A DNA stretch of 64,000 nt from positions 1,736,001 through 1,800,000 of the forward strand of contig NC_018514.1 in assembly GCF_000292915.1 (NCBI RefSeq), given 5' to 3'. The DNA comes from Burkholderia cepacia GG4. GTDB taxonomy: Bacteria > Pseudomonadota > Gammaproteobacteria > Burkholderiales > Burkholderiaceae. Both the position numbers and the translations under genes were made by a program. Within the stretch, counting starts at the first letter, position 1; every line of letters begins with the position of its first letter. The notes under the pieces are model-generated. The model searched no databases. It was not told the origin of the DNA and saw nothing but the letters and a program-made list of their open reading frames with translations. Below, in pieces: positions 44,946 to 53,706 of the stretch.

Positions 44946-46106
44946 ATGAAGAAACTCGCTCTCTCGACCCTCTCGCTCGCCCTGCTGGGCGCTGCCGGTG
45001 CTGCTCATGCTCAATCGAGCGTGACGCTTTACGGTGTGATCGATACGTCGATTGCCTACGTTCACGGCAATGACGGTCAAGGCAACAATTCGTGGCAAAT
45101 GCTGTCGGGCAACCTGCAAGGCAGCCGCTTCGGCCTGAAGGGTGCTGAAGACCTCGGCGGTGGCCTGAAGGCGATCTTCCAGTTGGAAAACGGTTTTGAT
45201 CCGGGCACGGGCCACCTGAACCAGGGCGGTCGCATGTTCGGTCGCCAGGCATACGTCGGCCTCGAGAGCAACCAGTACGGTACGCTGACGCTCGGCCGCC
45301 AGTACGACCCGCTCGTCGACCTGGTCCAGGCTGTCACGGCAGACAACTACTTCGGCAGCACGTTCGCTACGCCGGGTGACGTCGACAACAACGACAACTC
45401 GCTGCGCGTCAGCAACGCGATCAAGTACACGTCGCCGGTCTGGGCAGGCTTCCAGGTCGAAGGCATGTACGCCCTCGGCGGCGTCGCAGGCAAGACGGGC
45501 GCGGGCCAGACGTGGTCGGTCGCAGCGGCTTACAACAACGGCCCGGTTGGCGTTGCTGCAGGCTACTTCTACGCAGCCAACCCGTCGCCGGCAACGCCGG
45601 TCGGCCGTGCAGGCTGGGGTTCGACGACGTCGGACAACATCATCGACGGCCCGATCAATGCGGGTTACGTGACGGCGAAGTCGATCGCGATCGCACAGGT
45701 TGCAGGTCAGTACGCAATCGGCCCGGTGACGGTCGGCCTCGGCTACAGCAACGCACAGTACAAGCCGGACGCATTCTCGGCTTTCGGCGCGACCCAGAAG
45801 TACAACACGGGCCGCGGCTTCGTGACGTACCAGGTTACGCCGCCGCTGCTGCTGGGCCTCGGCTACTCGTACACGAAGGCAAACGGCAACACGGACGCCA
45901 AGTACCACCAGGTTTCGCTGGGCGGCGACTACTCGCTGTCGAAGCGTACGGACATCTACCTGGTCGGCGCATACCAGCACGCAAGCGGTACGCAGCTGAA
46001 CGCAGATGGCACGACGTCGGCAGCTCAAGCTTCGATCGGCTCGTACGGCATCGCCGGCACGAAGTCGCAAGAGCTGGTTGCTCTCGGCCTGCGCCACAAG
46101 TTCTAA
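44946..46106 (+). CDS. Gram-negative general porin (OpcP/Omp38 type)
   Basis: 386 residues. The signal peptide KKLALSTLSLALLGAAGAAHA is followed by QSSVTLYGVIDTSIAYVH, the first beta strand of Burkholderiales trimeric porins. It ends in LVALGLRHKF with the terminal phenylalanine needed for outer-membrane insertion. GRQYDPLVDLVQ and FEY-like loops belong to the same family. It allows diffusion of small solutes across the outer membrane. Codon use is strongly biased, as expected for an abundant protein, and GGAG precedes the ATG. Confidence 0.96.
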   Translation: MKKLALSTLSLALLGAAGAAHAQSSVTLYGVIDTSIAYVHGNDGQGNNSWQMLSGNLQGSRFGLKGAEDLGGGLKAIFQLENGFDPGTGHLNQGGRMFGRQAYVGLESNQYGTLTLGRQYDPLVDLVQAVTADNYFGSTFATPGDVDNNDNSLRVSNAIKYTSPVWAGFQVEGMYALGGVAGKTGAGQTWSVAAAYNNGPVGVAAGYFYAANPSPATPVGRAGWGSTTSDNIIDGPINAGYVTAKSIAIAQVAGQYAIGPVTVGLGYSNAQYKPDAFSAFGATQKYNTGRGFVTYQVTPPLLLGLGYSYTKANGNTDAKYHQVSLGGDYSLSKRTDIYLVGAYQHASGTQLNADGTTSAAQASIGSYGIAGTKSQELVALGLRHKF

Positions 46107-46158
46107 GAAGTACGTTTCCGGTGTGCATGGCGTCTCCGACGCCATGTCTCCGAACTGC

Positions 46159-46197
46159 AAAACCAGTCATCGGCTTCGGCCCTGGCTGGTTTTTTTT
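46159..46197 (+). terminator. Rho-independent terminator of the porin gene
   Basis: AAAACCAG and CTGGTTTT form the stem, followed by a run of eight T, about 50 bases after the porin stop. A smaller hairpin (ATGGCGTC/GACGCCAT, 46126-46144) lies between. Confidence 0.85.
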
Positions 46198-46598
46198 CGT
46201 CCGTCGCCCGCGCCGCCATGGCGGGCGACGGACACGGTCCGGACCCACGGGTACGGCACCCGGCCGGCAGCGGTTCCTGGGCCGCCCATGGCGCGCCGGA
46301 AGCCCCGTCGAGGGGGTGCGCACACCTTGCGCCGGCCCCGGCCGCAGACAACCCTGCACGCGCGCCGCATCCCGGCTGGCGCCGCCCGGAATGCGCGGCG
46401 TTCCAGCCCGCACACGCGCCACCCGATTCGGCATCGCACGCGCCACGCCGGACGACGTTACTCCCGCACCCCCGACCTGCTCACGCGATGTGAAGAACGT
46501 ATGCTTCGACGTGTCGATTTCGGCCGCCGTCATCCGTCGTATCGATGGCGGCGCGCGGATTGCCCGGCCCACTACCGACAGCTGACAGGAGACGTTCC
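46198..46598. other. GC-rich intergenic region
   Basis: 400 bases between the porin terminator and the VOC gene. Several overlapping open frames exist because of high GC, but they disagree in frame and none has recognisable sequence. No repeat or RNA gene seen. Confidence 0.5.
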
Positions 46599-47072
46599 AT
46601 GACGATTCAGAAGATCACCCCGTTCCTCTGGTACTCGACGGAAGCCGAAGAAGCCGCGGCCTTCTATGCGGGCATTTTCCCGAACTCGCGCGTCGTGCGC
46701 GTCACGGCGGTGTCCGGCACCGGCGGCACCCGGATGGTTGAGTTCGAGCTGTTCGGGCAGCCGTTCATCGCGATGAGCCACCCGCGCACCGAGACGTTCA
46801 ATCACGCGATCTCGCTGATGATCAACTGCGGCGACCAGGCCGAGCTGGACCGCTACTGGAGCGCGCTGCTCGAATACGGCGGCAGCGCAGACGGCTGCGG
46901 CTGGGTGCGGGACCGCTACGGCGTCTCGTGGCAGATCGTGCCGGACGAACTGATCCCGATGATGGCCGACCGGGACGAGGTCAAGGCGGCGCGCGTGGCC
47001 GCGGCGATGATGCAGATGACGAAGTTCGACGTCGCCGCGCTGAAGGCCGCGTACGCAGGCACGGCGGGTTGA
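46599..47072 (+). CDS. VOC-fold protein, PhnB/3-demethylubiquinone methyltransferase-like
   Basis: 157 residues. It begins TIQKITPFLWYSTEAEEAAAFYAGIFPNSRVV, the usual start of the PhnB-like glyoxalase-fold group, with FELFGQPFIAMSHPRTETFNHAISLMI in the middle and GCGWVRDRYGVSWQIVP near the end. The family is often misnamed as a methyltransferase; it has no SAM-binding motif. The substrate is unknown. CAGGAG precedes the ATG at 46599; a longer frame upstream is not supported. Confidence 0.88.
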   Translation: MTIQKITPFLWYSTEAEEAAAFYAGIFPNSRVVRVTAVSGTGGTRMVEFELFGQPFIAMSHPRTETFNHAISLMINCGDQAELDRYWSALLEYGGSADGCGWVRDRYGVSWQIVPDELIPMMADRDEVKAARVAAAMMQMTKFDVAALKAAYAGTAG

Positions 47073-47217
47073 CCCGGCCACGGCGCTGCGTGCGCTTCGC
47101 GCGGCGCGGGCAGCCTGTGCAAGTGTGCCGATTCGCGCGTGGCCATCGGCGTCATGGCGCACGACGGCGACATTGCGTCGCGCCACGATGCAATCACGAG
47201 CGCCGTCTCGCCCGCCG

Positions 47218-48020
47218 CTACGCCGACAGCATCGCTTCGACGATCCACCGCACATAGCGAACGAACGCCGCGACCGGTTCGCCGCACAGCATCGCGTCGT
47301 CGCCTTCACCGCGCAGATAGACGATACGCACGATACGCTCAGCCGCCACGATCGGTCGGTACGCGTCAGGCACGCGCGCCAGCACCCATGTGACCGCGAC
47401 ATCCTTCGGCGCGATCCTGCCGGTCGCGGCGCTGTACCGGATGCGGGCGAGCGCAAGCACCACGTTGCATGCGTCGCCGCGCCAGTCCGGCTCGGCATCC
47501 CGCTGCGCGACGGTAGCGAGCAGCGCGGCGACGAAGTCGCGCGCAGACACCGGCTCGAACCACGCGGCCGCGCGCGGCCCGCCAGTGCAACGTCGTGCTG
47601 CGGCACCTTGGTCAACAGAATCGCCCGATCGTGATCGACGCACGGCGGCTCGACGCGGCCCGCGCGCAGATCGTGGCGCAGCCACTCGCCGAACTGCAGC
47701 TCGCGCCGCGCCGGATGACGCCACGGCACCACGTCGCCGCGCACGACCACGGTGACTTCCAGCGCACGCAGGCGCTGCGCGCCACCCGGCGGCGCCGACA
47801 CATCCAGCAAGTCGAACATCAACGCGCGCCGCGCCGGTTCGCCGGGCGATACCGCGACGGTCACCGGCAGGTCGATGTCGCTGCGCGGTTTCAGGCCACC
47901 GTCGAGCGCCGAACCGAACAGATGAATCGCGTGCAGCGTCGCGCCGACATGCCGGTCGATCGCAGCACACGCAGCGCTCACCTGCTCGGCGATCGCTTCA
48001 GGAACGACCGCTGCGTTCAT
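47218..48020 (-). pseudogene. aadA: AadA-type aminoglycoside nucleotidyltransferase, frameshifted
   Basis: From an ATG at 48020 the frame encodes MNAAVVPEAIAEQVSAACAA, then the nucleotidyltransferase site LFGSALDGGLKPRSDID, and DHDRAILLTKVPQHDVALAG. Around 47583 the reading moves to another frame, which continues RAAAWFEPVSARDFVAALL through GDACNVVLALARIRYSAATGR to the expected C-terminus at 47218. One extra base there (a G in the GGCGGGCC run) would give a single 267-residue AadA-like protein. Either the gene is dead or one base was missed in a GC-rich run. Intact members adenylate streptomycin/spectinomycin. Confidence 0.75.
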
Positions 48021-48189
48021 GACGCAAGCCCCGCATCGCACATGCGCCGCGGGCTGCAATCCGAAACGACGCACCGGTGCGAACGCGGCAATCCGGCTGC
48101 CACACATGCGGCGCGCAACACCGGACGCGCATCGCGTCACGCCGCAGCCGCACTTCACGACATCGCCGCCGCGCGCCTGGCGCAGCGCA

Positions 48190-48221
48190 ATAAAAAACCC
48201 CGCACGCTTTCGCGAACGGGG
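48190..48221 (-). terminator. Rho-independent terminator of the HU gene
   Basis: On the minus strand CCCCGTTCGCG and CGTGCGGGG form the stem, followed by six T. It lies 55 bases after the HU-like stop. Confidence 0.88.
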
Positions 48222-48275
48222 ATCGTCGGACATCGCAACGGCCGCCGACATGCATTCGGCGGCCGTTACGCGGCA

Positions 48276-48725
48276 TTACGCAGCCGCGTCCTTCAGCTTC
48301 TTCAGCGCACGTGCCTTCACGCGCACGCTGGCCGGCTTCGCCGGGAACCAACGCTCTTCGCCCGTGAACGGATCCTTGCCGAAGCGCTTCTTCTTCGCCG
48401 GCACGACTTGCGCCGTGATCTTCAGCAGACCCGGCAGCGTGAACTCGCCTGCGCCCTTCTTGTGGACCGAGCCCAGCACGACGTTCTCGAGTGCGACGAG
48501 CACTGCCTTGACCGCCTTCACTTCGACAGCTGCGCGCTCAGCGATGTGCGTTGCGAGCGATGCCTTCGTGAACTTGTCCTTCAGCGGCGTCGGAGCGGCC
48601 GGTGCTGCCTTTGCGACAGCCTTCTTGGCCACTACTTTCTTCGCGGGCGCAGCCTTTTTGGCAGCCACTTTCTTGGTGGCCGGTGCGGCAGCCTTCTTGG
48701 CCACCTTTTTTGCGGAAGTCGCCAT
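48276..48725 (-). CDS. HU-family DNA-binding protein with histone H1-like tail
   Basis: 149 residues. The first 45 are lysine/alanine repeats of the AKK, PAKK type, like eukaryotic histone H1 tails. Residues 47-149 form an HU-type fold: FTKASLATHIAERAAVEVKAV for the helices and RFGKDPFTGEERWFPAKPASVRVKARALKKL for the DNA-embracing arm. It compacts DNA. The ATG at 48725 is preceded by AGGAG. The fusion is known from Burkholderia and Bordetella relatives. It is divergent from bceU. Confidence 0.9.
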   Translation of the reverse strand: MATSAKKVAKKAAAPATKKVAAKKAAPAKKVVAKKAVAKAAPAAPTPLKDKFTKASLATHIAERAAVEVKAVKAVLVALENVVLGSVHKKGAGEFTLPGLLKITAQVVPAKKKRFGKDPFTGEERWFPAKPASVRVKARALKKLKDAAA

Positions 48726-48983
48726 GTTTCTCCTACCAGGTGTGGTCGTTGGATACACGAAGCGTGCAACGCGCGCGCTTCAACGCCGGATTCTACAAGC
48801 GCCGTGACGCTTCGTGCAGTACTTTTATGCGTTTTCGCGGGGTTTCCCGCAGGTTTTGTTGCGCGCGACCGACTTCGCCGACGCTCGAGCATCGAAAAAC
48901 GCCTTCACGTATACGTCCGAACGCGAATTACGTTCGATATTTGCGCACCTATACTGACCTCGCTCAGTGCCCCGGATGCCTTC

Positions 48984-50102
48984 ATGCGCGAAGTCAGATA
49001 CGTCAAAGGACTCGACGGCCTGCGAGCCATCGCCGTCATTCTCGTTTTCCTGTCCCACAAGGGCCACGTCCTCGCTGTCGACGTAGGCAAGCTCGGTGTG
49101 TGGACGTTTTTCTTCATCAGCGGATTCCTGATCGTCGGCGAACTGCATCGCAACCGTCAGGCGGTCGAGCGCGGCACGATGACGCGCCGGCATGCGCTGG
49201 CGCTGTTCCTCGCGAAGCGCGCGCTGCGGATCTTTCCCGTCTACTACCTGCTGCTCGCCGCGCTCGCAATCGCGCACGCGCTGTTCTACCAGCGCGGCGT
49301 CAATCTCGGGCTCGCGTGGCACGCGACGTTCCTGTCGAATTACTGGATCGGCGTCGTCAAGGACGGCTGGCCGGGCTCCACGTCACACTTCTGGAGCCTC
49401 GCGGTTGAGCAGCAGTTCTATCTGATTGCGCCGCTCACGCTGCTCGCGGTGCCCGCCGCGCGACACGTCGCGCTCGGCGTCGCGGCCGTCGCGCTGTGCG
49501 CGCTCGCGCATCTCGCGCTGTACGCGGTCGATGCGTCGCCGGTCCTGATCTACGCGTTTTCACCGTGGAATTTCGCGCTGATCGCGCTCGGCGGCGTCGG
49601 CGCGATGGCGCTCGCCGATCGCGGACCGGCCGTCGTCCGTCGCATTCCACCGGGCTGGATCGGTGCCGCCGGCGTCGTGTTCTTCCTGGCGCTGCCCGCG
49701 TTCACGCGGCTGCCCGACATCGCCGCGGGGTTCGCGGATCTCGGCCTGTCCGCGGCGCTCGGCGCGCTGATGCTGTGGATCGTCAGTGAACCCGACCACC
49801 CGGCCGTCGCGCTGCTCGACTGGGGGCCGCTCGTCTACCTCGGCACCATCAGCTACGGTTTCTACCTGTTCCACAACCTGATTCCGGCACACTTCGGCAA
49901 ACTGCCTGCGCTGTTCGCGCACGTGCCGATGCCGACGATCGTCCGGGAGGCACTGCCCGAACTGCTCCAGTTCGCGCTCGCCGTGCTGCTCGCACATCTG
50001 TCGTGGCGCTATCTGGAAAGGCGCCTGCTCGACTTCAAGAAGCCGATCGCCGCGCTGCTGACGCGGTACTTCGTCGCACGGCCGACGACATCGCCGCGCT
50101 GA
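48984..50102 (+). CDS. bceU: Acyltransferase-3 family membrane protein, BceU of the cepacian cluster
   Basis: 372 residues, about ten helices. The family start [19 protein letters not shown] carries the catalytic histidine, FFFISGFLI follows, and SLAVEQQFYLI is the third hallmark (HFWSLAVEQQFYL). It should add acetyl or another acyl group to exopolysaccharide sugars at the inner membrane. Position at one end of a set matching bceM-bceU and order of neighbours support the name. The start is the ATG at 48984; a much longer open frame upstream is spurious. Confidence 0.8.
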   Translation: MREVRYVKGLDGLRAIAVILVFLSHKGHVLAVDVGKLGVWTFFFISGFLIVGELHRNRQAVERGTMTRRHALALFLAKRALRIFPVYYLLLAALAIAHALFYQRGVNLGLAWHATFLSNYWIGVVKDGWPGSTSHFWSLAVEQQFYLIAPLTLLAVPAARHVALGVAAVALCALAHLALYAVDASPVLIYAFSPWNFALIALGGVGAMALADRGPAVVRRIPPGWIGAAGVVFFLALPAFTRLPDIAAGFADLGLSAALGALMLWIVSEPDHPAVALLDWGPLVYLGTISYGFYLFHNLIPAHFGKLPALFAHVPMPTIVREALPELLQFALAVLLAHLSWRYLERRLLDFKKPIAALLTRYFVARPTTSPR

Positions 50103-50221
50103 ACGGGACACCGTCGCACCAGCGACGGAACCGGAACACACGCGGCGCGGCGGCGATGGCGGGCGCCGCAACGGTGCAGCGCCGGCGCCCCCGTCGCCGC
50201 CGAAACGCGCTTCGCGTCGGC

Positions 50222-50299
50222 GGATGAAACGCTCCTCGGGCACAGATGCGCGGCATCGACGGATGCAATACCCCTGGGGCGCAGATGCGCGGCGTCGAC
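50222..50299. repeat. Two tandem 39-bp units
   Basis: 50222-50260 and 50261-50299 agree at 32 of 39 positions; both end in GCAGATGCGCGGC-type sequence followed by RTCGAC. The unit is a multiple of three, so it appears as a 13-residue repeat in minus-strand frames, but no gene is supported. Confidence 0.7.
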
Positions 50300-50553
50300 G
50301 TCGACGTCATTTGCGAATCGCCACACGCGCAAGCGTCGAACGGATCACACGCGGCGGGCACGTCGGCCCCGGTTTCATCGCGACGGCAACTCGCGCACTG
50401 CGCGCCGCATACCGAAAACCGAACCACGGCCCGACGGCGATGCGTCAGGATTGCCGCGAACGCACCCGTTCGATCTGATTCGAGGCCGCCGGGCATCGGC
50501 GCAGCTGCTTGCCCGCCGCCCGTCCGCCGTCGCCCCACACCTCGCCCGCACGC

Positions 50554-50584
50554 AAAAAAGCCCCGGCGCACGAGGCAGCCGGGG
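50554..50584 (-). terminator. Rho-independent terminator of bceT
   Basis: On the minus strand GCCCCGGCTGCC and the GCGCCGGGGC arm pair, followed by six T, about 45 bases after the bceT stop. Confidence 0.88.
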
Positions 50585-50629
50585 CCAACGGAACAACCAC
50601 CACCTGAAACAACGGAGCTGCGCGGCTGC

Positions 50630-51517
50630 TTATGCGACAGCAGCCAGCGCGGGCAGGCAGGTACGCAGGTACGCCTCGAATTCGCGGCTCACTTCCGGAT
50701 GCTGGAGCGCGAGCTCGACGGTCGCCTTGAGGTAGCCGATCTTGCTGCCGCAATCGAAACGCGTGCCGAAATAGCGATACGCAAGCACCTGTTCGTTCGC
50801 GAGCAGCGACTGGACGGCGTCGGTAAGCTGCAGTTCGCCGCCCGCGCCCGGCTTGAGCCGGCGCAGGTGATCGAAGATCGTCGGCATGAACACGTAGCGG
50901 CCGACCACGCCGAGGTTCGACGGCGCGTCTTCCGGCGCCGGCTTCTCGATGATGCCCGACAACTTGATGATGTCCTCTTCCCACTCCCGGCCTTCGACGA
51001 CGCCGTACGAGCGGCTGTCCTCGCGCGCAATCGTCTCGACCCCGATCACCGAGCTGTGATAGTGGTCGAACACGTCCACGAGCTGCTTGAGCACCGGCTG
51101 TTCGCCGTGCAGCAGGTCGTCCGCAAGAATCACCGCGAACGGCTCGCCGTGCACGAGCTTTTCCGCGCACAGCACGGCGTGACCGAGGCCGAGCGCTTCC
51201 GGCTGGCGCACGTAGAAGCAGTTCACGTGGCTCGGCTTGATGCCGCGCACGAGCTCGAGCAGCTTTTCCTTGCCGCGCGCCTCGAGTTCGGCCTCGATCT
51301 CGTACGACTTGTCGAAGTGATCCTCGATCGCGCGCTTGCTGCGCCCGGTCACGAAGATCATCTCGGTGATACCGGCGTTGATCGCCTCCTCGACCGCGTA
51401 CTGGATCAGTGGCTTGTCGACGACCGGCAGCATTTCCTTCGGGCTCGCCTTCGTTGCCGGGAGGAACCGCGTGCCGAGACCGGCGACCGGGAACACGGCC
51501 TTGGTGACTTTCAACAT
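50630..51517 (-). CDS. bceT: UTP-glucose-1-phosphate uridylyltransferase (BceT)
   Basis: 295 residues, full GalU length. [23 protein letters not shown] is the nucleotide-binding signature, followed by [25 protein letters not shown] and [11 protein letters not shown] near the end. It makes UDP-glucose, the precursor for glucose, galactose and glucuronate residues of exopolysaccharide. In the bce-II cluster this gene is bceT; the alternative name is galU. It is convergent with bceU. Confidence 0.93.
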   Translation of the reverse strand: MLKVTKAVFPVAGLGTRFLPATKASPKEMLPVVDKPLIQYAVEEAINAGITEMIFVTGRSKRAIEDHFDKSYEIEAELEARGKEKLLELVRGIKPSHVNCFYVRQPEALGLGHAVLCAEKLVHGEPFAVILADDLLHGEQPVLKQLVDVFDHYHSSVIGVETIAREDSRSYGVVEGREWEEDIIKLSGIIEKPAPEDAPSNLGVVGRYVFMPTIFDHLRRLKPGAGGELQLTDAVQSLLANEQVLAYRYFGTRFDCGSKIGYLKATVELALQHPEVSREFEAYLRTCLPALAAVA

Positions 51518-51745
51518 GTTCGCATCCTGATTGCGTTGACTGCGCCGCGTCGCCCTGCGACCCGGCGCGATTGTTTTCCGAACGGCATATCGAGAATCGA
51601 CGGTACGGCCAATTCCACTCCGCTCATTTTCGATATGAACCGATTGCCCATGTTTCCGGAAAATAGATAATCCGCAAATTCGGTCGATATTGCCGAACCG
51701 AGTGCCCGAGCAGAAACAAATTACCGATTTTCCCGATACAAATTC

Positions 51746-51889
51746 TTACGATTCGAATTCCTCGATATACGGGACGCCGCCCCGCTCGAGACCGGGGCGA
51801 ATCGGCTCGTTCTTCAGCGCCTCGCGGTACGCCGACAGCACGGCCATGACCAGCAGTACTGCCGCACTCGCGATCCAATGCATGTCCAT
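51746..51889 (-). CDS. 47-residue membrane protein in the bce-II cluster
   Basis: Reads MDMHWIASAAVLLVMAVLSA, then YREALKNEPIRPGLERGG, ending VPYIEEFES. It has one N-terminal membrane helix and a soluble, charged tail. A very good ribosome-binding site (AAGGAG, 8 bases before the ATG) and a clean TAA stop support it, and its codon use fits the neighbours. It lies between bceT and bceS, on the bceT strand, 230 bases upstream of bceT. It may be a small partner of a membrane acyltransferase or of the polysaccharide assembly complex; no family is recognised. Confidence 0.75.
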   Translation of the reverse strand: MDMHWIASAAVLLVMAVLSAYREALKNEPIRPGLERGGVPYIEEFES

Positions 51890-52103
51890 CTTGCCGCTCC
51901 TTGCATCAATCAACTGGAGCTTCAAACTATCAGAAAAAAATCGGCAAATAATTCTGGCACCTGCGAAACCGCTTTCATGGCTTAATAAAACCCATCATCT
52001 GAAATGCCATTATTTCGCGCCACGATTTTTTTATTCATTCGGTCGAATTCTTGCGCATTACGATTGGACCATCCCCTTCATCCGTCGCAAGGAATCGAAT
52101 CGC

Positions 52104-53279
52104 ATGCAAGCTTTCAGCGGATCGCCTTTGACCGCGCCGCCCGTCGCCGACCACAAGGAACACGTGATCGACGCGATGCGCGGGTTCGCGGCGCTGCTCG
52201 TCGCCTATTTCCACTGCCGCCAGGTCGTCTGGGTCGGCATGCAGAGCTTCCATCACGCTTACGGTCATGCGCTCAACCCGAGCGCAATCGCCGGCTACCT
52301 GACCTTCCCGTTCGCGTGGGGATCCGCCGGCGTGCCGATCTTCTTCGTGATCAGCGGCTACTGCATCCATCGCAACGCGGCGCTCAAGCTCGCGGCCAAC
52401 CCCGCGTACCGGCTCGACGCGCCGAACTTCTGGGCGCGCCGCTTCGCGCGCATCTACCCGGTGCTGCTCGCCGCGTTGCTGTTCACGCTCGCGCTCGACG
52501 CGGTCAGCCTGCAGATCGCGCCGGTCAGCCACAAGATCCGCGATGTCGGCATCACTGCGTTCCTCGTAAACCTGTTCTCGCTGCAGGGCGTCGCCGGCTA
52601 CACGTACGGGTCGAACGGCGCGTTGTGGACCCTGTCGCTCGAAGTGCAGTTCTATGTGATCTATCCGCTGCTGTTCGCGCTGCGCCGGCGCATCGGGATG
52701 CCGGCCATCGTGGCGGCCGTCGCGCTCGTCAACGTCGCGTCGGCGTGGCTGCTCGAACGGCACGACCTGCAGTTCTTCACGTCGTACTGGCTGTCCTGGA
52801 CGGTCGGCGCGTGGATCGCCGACGTGCGCGCGCAGCCGGCGCGCGGCGCGGCCGCCGTGCCGTCGCGCGCGTGGTACGTCGTCGCCGCCGCGCTGCTGGC
52901 GGCGGGCTGCGGCGCGTTCCATTTCGGCCAGTACGGCGCGTTCCAGCTGTGGGCGGCCGGCTTCGCCTGCTTCCTGTATCGCGCACTCGCCTGCCCGCCG
53001 CGCCCGACGCCGCTGCTGCGCGTGCTCGGCTGGTTCGGTGACTTCAGCTACTCGCTGTACCTGATCCACCTGCCGCTGTTCGTGTGCCTCGGTTCGGTGT
53101 TGTTCCATTCCGAGCTGCAACTGTCGATCTGGCCGTCGTTCGCGTTCATGGCCGCCGCGATTCCGGTCGCCTACGTGTTCTACCGGCTGTTCGAACGCCC
53201 CGCGATGACGTGGGCGGCCAGCCTGAAGCCGGCTCGCCCTTCCCGCGTCGTCGCACCGGTGCCCGAACAGGCCGCCTGA
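52104..53279 (+). CDS. bceS: Acyltransferase-3 family membrane protein, BceS
   Basis: 391 residues, about ten helices. IDAMRGFAALLVAYFHCRQVVW contains the catalytic histidine, IFFVISGYCIHRNAA follows, and LWTLSLEVQFYVIYPLLFA is the third motif. It probably O-acetylates the exopolysaccharide. The start at 52104 follows AAGGA; the frame is open further upstream but without a supported start. It is flanked by bceT and bceR on the opposite strand. Confidence 0.85.
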   Translation: MQAFSGSPLTAPPVADHKEHVIDAMRGFAALLVAYFHCRQVVWVGMQSFHHAYGHALNPSAIAGYLTFPFAWGSAGVPIFFVISGYCIHRNAALKLAANPAYRLDAPNFWARRFARIYPVLLAALLFTLALDAVSLQIAPVSHKIRDVGITAFLVNLFSLQGVAGYTYGSNGALWTLSLEVQFYVIYPLLFALRRRIGMPAIVAAVALVNVASAWLLERHDLQFFTSYWLSWTVGAWIADVRAQPARGAAAVPSRAWYVVAAALLAAGCGAFHFGQYGAFQLWAAGFACFLYRALACPPRPTPLLRVLGWFGDFSYSLYLIHLPLFVCLGSVLFHSELQLSIWPSFAFMAAAIPVAYVFYRLFERPAMTWAASLKPARPSRVVAPVPEQAA

Positions 53280-53301
53280 GCGCGCCGCTCCGGCTCTCCC
53301 G

Positions 53302-53337
53302 GCCCCCGTGCAGCGTCCGACTGCGCGGGGGCTTTTT
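53302..53337 (+). terminator. Rho-independent terminator of bceS
   Basis: GCCCCCGTGCAG and CTGCGCGGGGGC form the stem, followed by five T, 22 bases after the bceS stop. Confidence 0.9.
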
Positions 53338-53617
53338 CATCGGCGTAACGGGCGTGAGGATGCATCTGCGCGACGGGGCATGGCAGGAACGCCACACGGA
53401 GGTGTGCAAGCCGCGCGTAACGGCCGTCCGGGCGGCTGCACTACCGTCGCCTCGCCCCAACCTCATCCGCCCCACGGCATGACCGCACGGCGCCGCTCGC
53501 GGCGCCCCGCGCGCTTCCGGTCCAGACAGCGGCCCGGCTCAAGCACGCGCTGTAGCGCTTCGCTCTGCTCCGACCACCCACGCCCGGCGCGTGACAGGGT
53601 CCACCCCGCCCAAAAGA

Positions 53618-53653
53618 CAAAACCCCCATGCAGCACAACGCCGCATGAGGGCC
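53618..53653 (-). terminator. Rho-independent terminator of bceR
   Basis: On the minus strand CCCTCATGCGGCG and the TGCATGGGGG arm form a hairpin, then TTTTGT, about 55 bases past the bceR stop. Confidence 0.75.
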
Positions 53654-53706
53654 GGTTTCCCGCCGGTTCACGACGACCCGCTGCGCGGGCCGCCGCCGGC
53701 TGTCGC

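Larger units (their letters stand above)
50103..50629. other. Intergenic region with a 39-bp tandem repeat
   Basis: About 530 bases between convergent bceU and bceT. It holds two tandem 39-bp units (50222-50299) and the bceT terminator. Open frames are present only as GC-driven noise. Confidence 0.5.
53280..53706. other. Intergenic region between convergent bceS and bceR
   Basis: 427 bases holding one terminator for each neighbour (53302-53337 and 53618-53653). No gene seen between them. Confidence 0.55.
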
